DNA of 11,433 nt from Nitrospirota bacterium (GTDB taxonomy: Bacteria; Nitrospirota; Nitrospiria; Nitrospirales; UBA8639), in contig JAOUQB010000041.1 of the NCBI GenBank assembly GCA_029879555.1, positions 1-11,433 of the forward strand, written 5' to 3'. The position numbers were made by a program, and so were the translations under genes. This document shows positions 1-6,704 of this stretch, piece after piece (position 1 is the first letter of the stretch; each line of letters opens with the position of its first letter). The notes under the pieces are model-generated. The model had not been told where the DNA came from, ran no database searches, and worked only from the letters and a program-made list of their open reading frames with translations.

Positions 1-2
1 AT

Positions 3-350
3 CTAACCGAAGAAGCAGGCGTATTCATCCTTTTTCACGATGGCGAGAAACTCGTCAAGAGTCGACACATCCGGAACGGGTTCATAGAAATGCCACTTCA
101 AATCGGCTCGTTGCCAATAGATCTTCCATCTGTCCTGAGCTCACACGAAAGTGGATTTGGCAAAAGGGTATTCGTGTCTAATTTTTGGTTGGTCCCATTG
201 CGGGCGGATTTCGAATAACTCAATGCTTTGACCGATGACACGAAACCCAAAATCGAGTTTGGGGCGAATATGTGGTGGAGGCCTCAGCTTTTCCACAAAT
301 GCGCCGACCGTGTTTTCGATTCTCTTCCGCTCAAGATCGTTAAATGCCAT
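3..350 (-). pseudogene. DUF3024 family protein gene broken by an in-frame TGA
   Basis: Reading the minus strand from the ATG at 350 gives MAFNDLERKRIEN..., a start typical of DUF3024 proteins, then the family core HIRPKLDFGFRVIGQSIELF and FEIRPQW. After AKSTFV comes a TGA at 141-143. The same frame then continues without any shift into the rest of the domain (WKIYWQRADLKWHFYEP) and ends with YACFFG and a TAG at 3-5, exactly where such proteins normally end. The whole domain, about 115 codons, is therefore present with one nonsense codon near codon 70. A single C-to-T change from CGA (Arg) would explain it, in a spot where relatives often have a basic residue. The frame is open upstream to an ATG at 443, but 350 fits the family start better; the stretch before it (GTGAAAAGATT) is only a weak ribosome site. 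The function of DUF3024 is unknown. A sequencing error or readthrough cannot be excluded. Confidence 0.8.
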
Positions 351-414
351 AATCTTTTCACAAAACTCTACAAAATTTGATTCGCCTGTTCTCGCTAGAG
401 ACAAAAAGGCCTGT

Positions 415-692
415 TCAGGCGCCCGGCAGTCGGATTGGTCCATCTGCGAATTTGTTTGCCCTTAGCAGTTGAACATTTTGCATAAAGGCCACTTCCTTCA
501 TTCGCGTCCAGTCATACAACCAAGAACGGATTGCTTCACTTTTTAAGGCTTTGCCTGCACCTTTTCATAAATGGCCAAATGCGCTTCCTGATTTTAGCAG
601 GCATCACCCCGCTCAAAAAGTCCGAATTGATATAGTCTTTCGTTCATGGCTATCCCGACGCTTCTCAATATGGCTTCGTCTCTGAATGATGT
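415..692 (-). pseudogene. remnant of a broken coding sequence of unknown family
   Basis: Directly after the TAG that ends the 64-aa frame at 693, the same minus-strand frame continues with protein-like sequence (TSFRDEAILRSVGIAMNERL, then YQFGLFERGDAC). It meets a TAA at 594-596 and continues with NQEAHLAIYEKVQAK to about 550. From there the reading carries on only in the next frame (ALKSEAIRSWLYDWTRMKEV, then AFMQNVQLLRANKF) to a TGA at 415-417. Joined together this gives a helical, charged, protein-like sequence of roughly 90 residues. It may be the C-terminal part of the gene whose first 64 codons survive at 693-887. No start codon with a good ribosome site is visible for it alone; the internal ATG at 647 yields only 17 codons. 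I do not recognise the family. That it is one decayed gene is an inference from frame continuity. Confidence 0.5.
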
Positions 693-887
693 CTACAATT
701 GATAGACTTTTTTGTGATCTTCGTTGCTTTCTAGCCAGGTATTCCGGATATACCGTTCAATTCTTTCCTTCAAAACCTCCGCGGTTTCGTCATTGACTTT
801 CCATTCAACCATTGATCGGAAAAGTTTTTGAACGACTTCCTCGGATGAGACTTTGCGAATGGCTTCGGCTAACTCATCCAGGTTCAT
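693..887 (-). CDS. hypothetical 64-aa protein, possibly the N-terminal fragment of a longer broken gene
   Basis: A short acidic, helix-rich frame (MNLDELAEAIRKVSSEEVVQ...) with no membrane segment or signal peptide. Just before its ATG lies a run of five G (TTTGGGGGTATGA), a plausible ribosome site. The ATG is 18 bases downstream of the GNAT gene stop, so the two were probably co-transcribed. The ending is odd: after KKVYQL comes TAG, and the same frame then resumes with protein-like residues (TSFRDEAILRS). A TGG-to-TAG change would join them. The 64-aa product may thus be a truncated version of a protein of about 155 residues whose remainder is the remnant at 415-692. I do not recognise either part. 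An independent small gene is the alternative. Confidence 0.55.
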   Translation of the reverse strand: MNLDELAEAIRKVSSEEVVQKLFRSMVEWKVNDETAEVLKERIERYIRNTWLESNEDHKKVYQL

Positions 888-905
888 TCATACCCCCAAA
901 CAACG

Positions 906-1316
906 CTAGGGAGTCGCATATCTCATGAGGGCAACATTGCCCACATCGGTAGTAAATCCGTGACGCGCATAGAATGCCTGAAACTCCGGGAGACAATATA
1001 ATTCGAAATGTTTGACGTTGTGCAGCTTTTCATGCCTTACAATCAACTCGATCAGTTGGTCACCAAGGCCGTCACCTCGATAGACCGGCGAAACGATGAC
1101 ATCAAGAATGACCGCCTTAAAAATGTAATCCGTCAATACTCGCGCAAATCCGCATAGTTCCCCGGATCCGTCGATGATGCCGATACAAATTTGCGACCCT
1201 TTTATGCATTGTTTTGTCTCTTCCAGTGTCCGACCTTGAGTCCACCATTCATTTTGATACAAACGCCAAAACGTGGATATCTGGTCATCATGAAGTTCAT
1301 AAATAGGCTGCATCAT
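906..1316 (-). CDS. GNAT family N-acetyltransferase
   Basis: A 136-residue cytoplasmic protein, a normal length for a single-domain GNAT enzyme, which transfers acetyl from acetyl-CoA to an amine. The acetyl-CoA pyrophosphate-binding motif A is clear: a beta strand AVILDVIVSP (residues 68-77) followed by YRGDGLGDQL, matching R/Q-x-x-G-x-G/A at R80, G83 and G85. The C-terminal part has the usual FELYCLPEFQAFYARHGF pattern with Tyr116 in the FYxxxGF motif. An Asn or Glu linker before motif A is not distinctive enough to predict the substrate, so the acceptor is unknown. The start is one of two adjacent ATGs (1316 or 1313) with only a weak upstream AGCGAAA. It is the first gene of a minus-strand group with the 64-aa frame 18 bases downstream. 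Downstream genes are decayed while this one looks intact. Confidence 0.85.
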   Translation of the reverse strand: MMQPIYELHDDQISTFWRLYQNEWWTQGRTLEETKQCIKGSQICIGIIDGSGELCGFARVLTDYIFKAVILDVIVSPVYRGDGLGDQLIELIVRHEKLHNVKHFELYCLPEFQAFYARHGFTTDVGNVALMRYATP

Positions 1317-1458
1317 TTTTTCGCTGCTATTGAATCGTTCCCTCTACGGTACTGTTGACAATTATTCAGATGCCCCTGTCCTTAAAAGCAAACACGTCAT
1401 CCACCTATCTTCACATACGTCCAGGTTTCAAACAGGCCCATGTCAAAATAAGAACTAC

Positions 1459-2187
1459 CTACACCGATAGCGCATCGCCCAAAGCGCGAAGTAATTGCGC
1501 GCCATCGCCACGCCAGGCGCTGCCGTGCATACACGCGAGTGTTGTTGGGTTTGTCGAGGCCAGCTTCTCAAGCAGTGCAGGTGCGTTCTTCGTGTGAGAG
1601 AAGTAATCCATTTGATGGCGGAAAGCCTCGCTCGGCCCAAGAATGTCCAACGCGGTGATGGGAGGAAGATCAGCGCCTCCCTGCGTAAAGAGATCGCCAC
1701 AGAACAACGTCGACGTCCGCTCTTCCATCAGTAGGCCGCATTCCCATGCATGCGGCAGATGCGGCGTGTCGAACCAACGCACGGAATGCTTGCCCAAAGC
1801 CAGTCGCTCTCCATCCACCAGCGCGTGAGGCGGCCGATCAGCAAGATCACCGATCGAGACCATGGCAGCAACAGTGCCACACAGGGGGACAGACTGCGGA
1901 GCGGCGACAAGCCATTCGTTCAGTGAGCCACATTCGTCAGCTTCCACATGAGAAAACGAAATATATCGAAGTTTCTCAACCGGCAAGACACTCGCCACCG
2001 CTTCACGCACCAATGGAAACATTTTTCGCGGGCCGGTGTGGAAGAGCAATGGTTCATCATCCACGATGAGATATTGGTTGAACGAGAACCCACCGGCACC
2101 TTCAATCACCACCGGCGTGTTGATGCGGTAGATCCCATCAGCAATCTCATGCACATTCGTCCCTGACTGCTTATTCGTCATGGTCAT
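1459..2187 (-). CDS. metallo-beta-lactamase-fold protein of flavodiiron/ODP (oxygen-binding diiron) type
   Basis: The 242 residues form a lone metallo-beta-lactamase domain with no flavodoxin domain. The metal motif SHVEADECG (H80, E82, D84) is the H-x-E-x-D pattern of flavodiiron proteins, not the H-x-H-x-D-H of classical hydrolases. Other likely ligands are H146 in TPHLPHAWE (H143 possible), D165 in FCGDLF, and H221 in ACMHGSAW. Position 85 is Glu where flavodiiron proteins have a second-iron His. Flavodiiron proteins reduce O2 or NO at a diiron site. Flavodoxin-less relatives such as Treponema ODP bind O2 and signal to chemotaxis; from the missing flavin domain I infer sensing or binding, or dependence on a separate reductase. 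No chemotaxis gene is adjacent. AAGGGAAG precedes the ATG at 2187; a second ATG two codons on is also possible. It is divergent from the 139-aa gene. Confidence 0.8.
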   Translation of the reverse strand: MTMTNKQSGTNVHEIADGIYRINTPVVIEGAGGFSFNQYLIVDDEPLLFHTGPRKMFPLVREAVASVLPVEKLRYISFSHVEADECGSLNEWLVAAPQSVPLCGTVAAMVSIGDLADRPPHALVDGERLALGKHSVRWFDTPHLPHAWECGLLMEERTSTLFCGDLFTQGGADLPPITALDILGPSEAFRHQMDYFSHTKNAPALLEKLASTNPTTLACMHGSAWRGDGAQLLRALGDALSV

Positions 2188-2332
2188 TGAACTTCCCTTG
2201 CCAAAGATTGTTTTAAGATGAGAGGGATTTCCAGATTACTTGCACCTGTATCGGTCGTTGCCATTATTGAACGTTTTTGTCACACTATTCCACTTTCAAT
2301 TCAGTCCATTGCTAATTCTAAGGAGGTGACTC
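2188..2332. promoter_or_regulatory. divergent intergenic region with promoters expected for both strands
   Basis: These 145 bases separate two outward-facing genes, the minus-strand metallo-beta-lactamase-fold gene and the plus-strand 139-aa gene, so each should have its start signals here. I could not identify convincing -35/-10 pairs. TTGCAC with ATTATT 17 bases further on (about 2239-2267) is a possible but poor match for the plus strand. No clear operator-like inverted repeat was seen. Confidence 0.4.
2319..2329 (+). promoter_or_regulatory. near-perfect Shine-Dalgarno for the 139-aa gene
   Basis: TAAGGAGGTGA is a full complement to the canonical 16S rRNA 3' tail. GGAGG ends six bases before the ATG at 2333, near-ideal spacing. 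This settles the start of the 139-aa frame and suggests efficient translation. It is the strongest ribosome site in the window. Confidence 0.85.
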
Positions 2333-2752
2333 ATGGCTCTTGTAAAGAAAGGATCTACGGTAATTATGCGCGTATTAACGGCAATTATGGCGTCATTTTT
2401 GACATGGTTTGGAGTCCAACCTGAGCAGGTTGACCCTCCGAAAAATCCGACAGGTACGAACATGAATGATCAGTCCCGCGGATTTAGAATCCCCTTGCCC
2501 ATAAACTATGCCCATGCCACGATGCATGAAAGTACCATTGCCGGCTTAACCACTGTCCTTCGTTTCAAAGCCACCATCATGAATAAAACTCATGCCCAAA
2601 TAAATGGCTTTCTTGATCAGTTATTTCACGAAGCGAAACAAGCCAACGACGCCAGGGATCCCAAGGCACTTCTGACGAGTACCAAGCGTTTAATGATGAT
2701 GAACGAAGCCTTGCGTGATCGAATAATTATGACCGAAAGTAAGAGGAAATAG
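2333..2752 (+). CDS. hypothetical single-pass membrane or exported protein, 139 aa
   Basis: I do not recognise this family. Residues 1-6 (MALVKK) form a short basic N-terminus. Residues 8-28 are a hydrophobic stretch rich in Met, Leu and Phe (VLTAIMASFLTWFGV), consistent with a membrane anchor or uncleaved signal; no Cys follows, so it is not a lipoprotein. Next come a Pro/Asn-rich linker (30-48) and a mostly helical region (60-139) with many Met and charged residues (INGFLDQLFHEAKQANDARD, then KRLMMMNEALRDRI). By the positive-inside rule the bulk may lie outside the cytoplasm; this is inferred. The start is fixed by the perfect Shine-Dalgarno. The Ser/Thr kinase begins 28 bases after its stop on the same strand, so co-transcription is likely. 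A role as kinase partner or target is only a guess from position. Confidence 0.75.
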   Translation: MALVKKGSTVIMRVLTAIMASFLTWFGVQPEQVDPPKNPTGTNMNDQSRGFRIPLPINYAHATMHESTIAGLTTVLRFKATIMNKTHAQINGFLDQLFHEAKQANDARDPKALLTSTKRLMMMNEALRDRIIMTESKRK

Positions 2753-2780
2753 TCTCATATTAATTGCCAGGATAAGAACG

Positions 2781-3680
2781 TTGAGATTCCCAAAATTTTT
2801 AACGGCTCTTTTTACAAAGGAGAGTTCCCCCACTCTCCTTTGTATCAACCAGAAGCCTTACAAGGTCCTTAAAAGATTGCATCAAACCCAAAATGGAACT
2901 CTATTTCTGTGTCAGGATGAGTTCTCATGCCCCTTTGTGCTGAAACGACAAAACAACCGGTTCGACGAGGAGGATGACCAGCTCTTTCGTGAGGAATATC
3001 AAATTCTCAGTTCATTGAGCCATCCAAACATTGTGAAGGCCGCAGACTATGGTTTTGATGAAAGCACCGGCTCGTACTTTATCGTGATGGAATATATTCA
3101 AGGAAAACCATTATGGGAGGCTATACAAGAAAGTCCTGAGCATGAAATTTTTCACTATTTTTTCCAATCATTGCAGACATGTCAATACTTGCACCACCAT
3201 GGGATCATTCACTGTGATCTAAAACCGGATAATATTTTGATTGCCGAAGATAGGACATTGAAGGTCAGTGACTTCGGCGTATGGTCGAGAAGCGGGGAAA
3301 AGATTAAGGGCTTATCACCAGCCTTCATTGCTCCCGAACACATGGCCGATGGTGAAGAGACTAAAGCCAACCCGGCAACCGATCTTTTTGCATTAGGGGT
3401 TTCCTTTTATTGGATTTTAACAGGAGTCCATCCGTACTATCCGAACCACGAGCCTATGCTCTTTCAGGAAGCCTATTTCCAAAAAACACCGAAACAACCC
3501 ACAACACTTAATCCCACCATCAACCCCAAATGGAACGATTGGTTGATGAGACTCATCGATCCCAATCCCCGTCAACGATCCAACACGGCCTCAATAATAC
3601 TCAACGAATGTCACATAGAGACGCCGGGAGGCGATCGCCTCCCTGATTTGATTGAAACCCCCAGTCAAAAACGGGGCTGA
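2781..3680 (+). CDS. Hanks-type serine/threonine protein kinase, soluble
   Basis: A 299-residue protein that is almost only a kinase domain (about residues 27-275), with no membrane segment or sensor domain. Visible motifs are the ATP-anchoring lysine in FVLKRQ (K55), an alpha-C Glu (E71 or E72), the catalytic loop HCDLKPDN (H144, D146, K148, N151), DFG (164-166), APE (184-186) and the structural Asp D201. The Gly-rich loop is degenerate (QTQNGTLFL), and HCD replaces HRD, so it is a non-RD kinase unlikely to depend on classical activation-loop phosphorylation. Catalytic residues are complete, so activity is expected: transfer of phosphate from ATP to Ser/Thr of unknown proteins. The start is TTG at 2781, because the first in-frame ATG is codon 103, inside the domain; AGGA lies eight bases upstream. 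It follows the 139-aa membrane protein by 28 bases and no phosphatase is near. Confidence 0.9.
   Translation: MRFPKFLTALFTKESSPTLLCINQKPYKVLKRLHQTQNGTLFLCQDEFSCPFVLKRQNNRFDEEDDQLFREEYQILSSLSHPNIVKAADYGFDESTGSYFIVMEYIQGKPLWEAIQESPEHEIFHYFFQSLQTCQYLHHHGIIHCDLKPDNILIAEDRTLKVSDFGVWSRSGEKIKGLSPAFIAPEHMADGEETKANPATDLFALGVSFYWILTGVHPYYPNHEPMLFQEAYFQKTPKQPTTLNPTINPKWNDWLMRLIDPNPRQRSNTASIILNECHIETPGGDRLPDLIETPSQKRG
3626..3643. repeat. 18-bp perfect palindrome inside the kinase 3' end
   Basis: GGGAGGCGATCGCCTCCC reads identically on both strands and contains GCGATCGC. It lies in the last 20 codons of the kinase gene (encoding about GGDRLP), beyond the conserved domain. There is no T-run after it, so it is not a standard intrinsic terminator. 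It could be a protein-binding site, an mRNA-stabilising hairpin, or a genome-wide iterated palindrome. Confidence 0.7.
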
Positions 3681-3720
3681 AAGTTTTGTATCCTCAGACA
3701 AAGAACCGTCAAAAAAATTC

Positions 3721-3740
3721 CTAGAACCACATCCTTCTAG
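3721..3740. repeat. inverted repeat CTAGAA-N8-TTCTAG
   Basis: A perfect 6-bp inverted repeat with an 8-base spacer, 40 bases after the kinase stop. On the minus strand it is followed by GAATTTTTTT, which looks like a weak intrinsic terminator for transcripts entering from the right. On the plus strand no T-run follows. The stem is short and AT-rich, so an operator site or chance are equally possible. Confidence 0.3.
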
Positions 3741-4001
3741 TAAGAACCCAATTCACTTAGCATTCTCCTCGTTTCTTCAATCAAATCACAGGAATTCTTG
3801 TAAAATTTCAAATGTCATTTGAGCAGATTCTACACCTTTTCATGATTTCCAACCGGCTTCCTTGATGCAGATGTCCTTAATTTTTTGGTATCGTTAAATA
3901 TTTTTAACTTCTGATTCTCAGTAGCTTGCTACGAAGGTTCCCATTTTTAACAGCGAATAATGTTTACCGTTGAACACCGCGTCAGTTTGCTCCGGGGATC
4001 T

Positions 4002-4037
4002 TTATTCAGAAAACAGTATACCCCCCTACTGAAATAA
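4002..4037 (+). promoter_or_regulatory. possible 5' leader hairpin upstream of the ATPase gene
   Basis: TTATTCAG (4002-4009) can pair with CTGAAATAA (4029-4037) if one A bulges. An alternative smaller stem, CAGTA (4014-4018) with TACTG (4027-4031), shares part of the right arm. The loop includes a run of six C. Mutually exclusive stems 80 bases before a start codon could be regulatory, but the pairings are short and could be chance. Confidence 0.25.
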
Positions 4038-4116
4038 GGAATTATTTTCAATAAATTTCTCTCATCAACTTCAAAAGACAATTTTCATTTCAAGCTCACC
4101 CAAGGAGAGACTACCA

Positions 4117-6567
4117 ATGTCAGAATTTGAAAAATTAGGAACTTTTTATTTAGGACGGCCGTATGACCTGGCAAATAAAACCGCCAAGCCGGGCTTGCTC
4201 CTCTACGATTCGAAAGACCTCGTGACGCATGCGGTGTGTGTGGGGATGACCGGTAGCGGCAAGACCGGCTTGTGTATTGGCCTGTTGGAAGAAGCGGCGA
4301 TTGACAATATTCCCGCTATTATCATTGATCCCAAGGGCGATATCGCCAATCTCTTACTCACGTTTCCCGAACTGCGCGGCAGAGACTTCCTTCCCTGGAT
4401 TAATCCGGATGACGCGAAGAAAAAAGACCTCACGCCAGAAGCATTTGCCGAGAAGGAAGCCGCGAAGTGGAAAGCCGGCCTGGAATCCTGGGGGCAAGAC
4501 GGGGCCAGAATCGCACGGCTTCGAGAAGCCGCAGACTTTTTGGTCTATACTCCTGGAAGCACAGCCGGACTCCCCGTTTCCATTCTGCAATCGTTTTCCG
4601 TACCTTCTCCCAAAATCCTTGAAGACACAGAACTCCTCGGCGAACGCGTGGGCACGACAGCCACGAGCTTGCTGAATCTCATTGGCGTGGATGCCGATCC
4701 CTTGCAGAGCCCGGAACACATTCTGCTCGCCAATATCTTGAAGGCCTCCTGGGAGGCTGGCCAAGATTTGACGCTGTCTTCCTTGATTCAATCCATTCAA
4801 TCGCCGCCATTTTCAAAATTAGGGGTCATGGATTTGGAATCGGTGTTTTCTTCGAAGGATCGCTTTGCCTTGGCGATGCGCTTTAATAATTTATTGGGCG
4901 CTCCAGGGTTTTCAGCATGGCTGGAAGGCCAGCCGATGGACATCGATCAGATTTTGTATTCTCCCAGCGGAAAACCTCGAATCGCCATTTTCTCCATCGC
5001 ACATTTGAATGACACCGAGCGTATGTTTTTTGTGAGTTTGCTGCTCACACAAATGGTGAGTTGGATGCGTGCGCAATCCGGAACAACCAGCCTTCGTGCG
5101 CTCCTCTATATGGATGAAGTCTTTGGCTTTTTCCCTCCGACCAAAAACCCGCCATCGAAAACCCCCATGTTGACCATGCTGAAACAAGCCCGTGCCTATG
5201 GATTAGGCGTGGTGCTGGCCACACAAAATCCTGTGGATCTGGATTACAAGGGACTCGGGAACACGGGAACCTGGTTTATTGGTCGATTACAAACTGACCG
5301 GGATATGGCGCGGGTGTTGGATGGGTTGGAAGGCGCCGCCGCGAGCAGCGACGGTACATTCAATCGGCAGAAGATGGAACAGATAATTTCCGGTCTGGGG
5401 AACCGGGTGTTCCTCATGAACAATGTGCATGACGACGGCCCGGAAATATTTGAGACTCGATGGGTGTTGTCCTATTTACGGGGACCGTTGACGCGAACCC
5501 AGATTAAGACGTTAATGGATCCGGTGAAAGCGGGTGCACAGGCTGGAATTGCCGCAACCTCTCACGCACCCGCTTCACCGCAAAGCTCACGAGGGTCAAC
5601 TGCGGGCATGGCCAGCCATCCCCCGATCCTGCCTCCAGAGATTTCGCAATTTTTCGTCCCACTTCGAGACTCCTCACCTCCGGATTCAATCCTCGTGTAT
5701 GAACCCCGTCTCTTAGCATCGGCAGGTGTCCATTTTCTGGATGGTCGGAACAAGATTGATGAGTCTCGAGATCTCACGGTCCTTGTTCCCCTCGCCGATG
5801 ACGCGGCCCCCGTTGACTGGGATGATGTGGCCATCACCGATCTTACTCCAGATGACTTGGAATCTACCGCTCAAGCAAAATCCACATTTGGGGAGTTGGC
5901 GGCACCAGCCAGTCAGGCCAAAAATTACAAGAAATGGGAAAAGGATTTCGTCACGTGGGTGTATCAAAACCATACCCTTGAAATTTGGAGCAACCCGGCC
6001 TTGAAAGTCACCTCTGCTCCGGGCGAGTCCGAACGAGACTTTCGGCTTCGTGTGCAACAACTTTCCCGTGAAACCCGCGACGCGGAAACGGAAGCTTTGC
6101 GAAAAAAGTATGCCGCAAAAATGGCGACACTTGAAGACCGTATCCGCCGTGCTGAACAGGCTGTCGCCCGCGAAGAAGAGCAAGCCAAACAACAAAAATT
6201 CCAAACGGTGATTTCCTTAGGCGCCACGGTTCTTTCGGCATTTTTAGGCAGGAAGGCAGTGAGCAGTAGCTCTATCACCAAAGCCACCGGCACGATCCGT
6301 GGCATGAGTCGCACGATGAAAGAAAGTCAGGATATTGACCGGGCCGGGGAAAATGTCGAAGCCCTCAAGCAACAGCTGGCAGACCTAGAAGCCGAGTTCA
6401 CGAAAGAAACGGAAGCCTTGGCCGCACAATTTCAGGCCCAATCGGAAACCCTGGAGACCATCACCATTCGCCCTAAAAAGTCTAATATCACCGTAGCCTT
6501 ACTTGGATTAGGGTGGGTGCCGTTTTGGCAAGAAACACAAGGCCAACGAACCCCTGCATGGGAGTAA
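4117..6567 (+). CDS. HerA/FtsK-type P-loop ATPase (DUF87-like) with C-terminal coiled coils
   Basis: An 816-residue ATP-driven motor of the HerA/FtsK superfamily, which usually forms ring hexamers that move DNA or partner proteins. Walker A is GMTGSGKT (43-50), followed by IIIDPKGD (68-75), typical of HerA-like proteins. Walker B is LLYMDE (329-334), then the ATQNP motif (368-372), and FIGRLQTDRD (R390) is an arginine-finger candidate. Residues 470-510 are a low-complexity linker. Charged helices at about 640-695 and 740-780 look like coiled coils, split by a hydrophobic patch (TVISLGATVLSAFLG, 697-711) that may be a short membrane-associated helix. The C-terminus carries TITIRPKK and a hydrophobic tail (VALLGLGWVPFW). 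AAGGAGAG precedes the ATG. The gene stands alone between two long gaps. No NurA, SIR2 or nuclease partner is adjacent, so the substrate is unknown; DNA handling and defence remain guesses. Confidence 0.85.
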   Translation: MSEFEKLGTFYLGRPYDLANKTAKPGLLLYDSKDLVTHAVCVGMTGSGKTGLCIGLLEEAAIDNIPAIIIDPKGDIANLLLTFPELRGRDFLPWINPDDAKKKDLTPEAFAEKEAAKWKAGLESWGQDGARIARLREAADFLVYTPGSTAGLPVSILQSFSVPSPKILEDTELLGERVGTTATSLLNLIGVDADPLQSPEHILLANILKASWEAGQDLTLSSLIQSIQSPPFSKLGVMDLESVFSSKDRFALAMRFNNLLGAPGFSAWLEGQPMDIDQILYSPSGKPRIAIFSIAHLNDTERMFFVSLLLTQMVSWMRAQSGTTSLRALLYMDEVFGFFPPTKNPPSKTPMLTMLKQARAYGLGVVLATQNPVDLDYKGLGNTGTWFIGRLQTDRDMARVLDGLEGAAASSDGTFNRQKMEQIISGLGNRVFLMNNVHDDGPEIFETRWVLSYLRGPLTRTQIKTLMDPVKAGAQAGIAATSHAPASPQSSRGSTAGMASHPPILPPEISQFFVPLRDSSPPDSILVYEPRLLASAGVHFLDGRNKIDESRDLTVLVPLADDAAPVDWDDVAITDLTPDDLESTAQAKSTFGELAAPASQAKNYKKWEKDFVTWVYQNHTLEIWSNPALKVTSAPGESERDFRLRVQQLSRETRDAETEALRKKYAAKMATLEDRIRRAEQAVAREEEQAKQQKFQTVISLGATVLSAFLGRKAVSSSSITKATGTIRGMSRTMKESQDIDRAGENVEALKQQLADLEAEFTKETEALAAQFQAQSETLETITIRPKKSNITVALLGLGWVPFWQETQGQRTPAWE

Positions 6568-6611
6568 CAGGCCCTTGGGAATACGCACCTTTTATGAGGA
6601 GCTCATCCAAT

Positions 6612-6686
6612 CGTCATGCCCGCAGAGGCAGGCATCCATCGCAACTAACCAGGATAGATTCCCGATGAAAAATGTCGCGAATGACG
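6612..6686. repeat. REP/BIME-like double-hairpin intergenic repeat
   Basis: A 75-base unit bounded by CGTCAT and its complement ATGACG. Each half is itself a hairpin with one mismatch: ATGCCCGC-AGAG-GCAGGCAT (6616-6635) and ATTCCCGA-N9-TCGCGAAT (6658-6682). This is the layout of small dispersed palindromic elements seen between genes in many bacteria, of the GTCATGCCCG / GATTCCCG type. The mismatches suggest an ageing copy. Copy number elsewhere in the genome cannot be seen from this window. Confidence 0.65.
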
Positions 6687-6704
6687 GAGATGATCAATGC
6701 CAAT

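Larger units (their letters stand above)
3681..4116. other. 436-base AT-rich intergenic region before the ATPase gene
   Basis: No credible reading frame or RNA gene was seen on either strand. It is visibly richer in A and T than the flanking genes. It holds two small inverted repeats, listed separately (3721-3740 and 4002-4037). It probably contains the ATPase promoter, but I found no convincing -35/-10 pair. No strong terminator follows the kinase stop. The last bases carry AAGGAGAG, the ATPase ribosome site, spaced well from the ATG at 4117. Confidence 0.6.

Noticed and set aside
1..1316. Integron cassette array idea (small genes and a GNAT in one direction)
   Set aside because: No attC-like paired core sites between the genes and no integrase in the window.
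1355..1360. Perfect TTGACA hexamer on the plus strand
   Set aside because: No -10 element at 16-18 bases and no plus-strand gene downstream; the real gene here is on the minus strand.
4354..4800. 148-codon minus-strand frame inside the ATPase gene
   Set aside because: Shadow of the ATPase frame with no start signal or recognisable domain.
5713..6204. 163-codon minus-strand frame inside the ATPase gene
   Set aside because: Antisense shadow of the coding region; the plus frame has clear motifs and this one has none.
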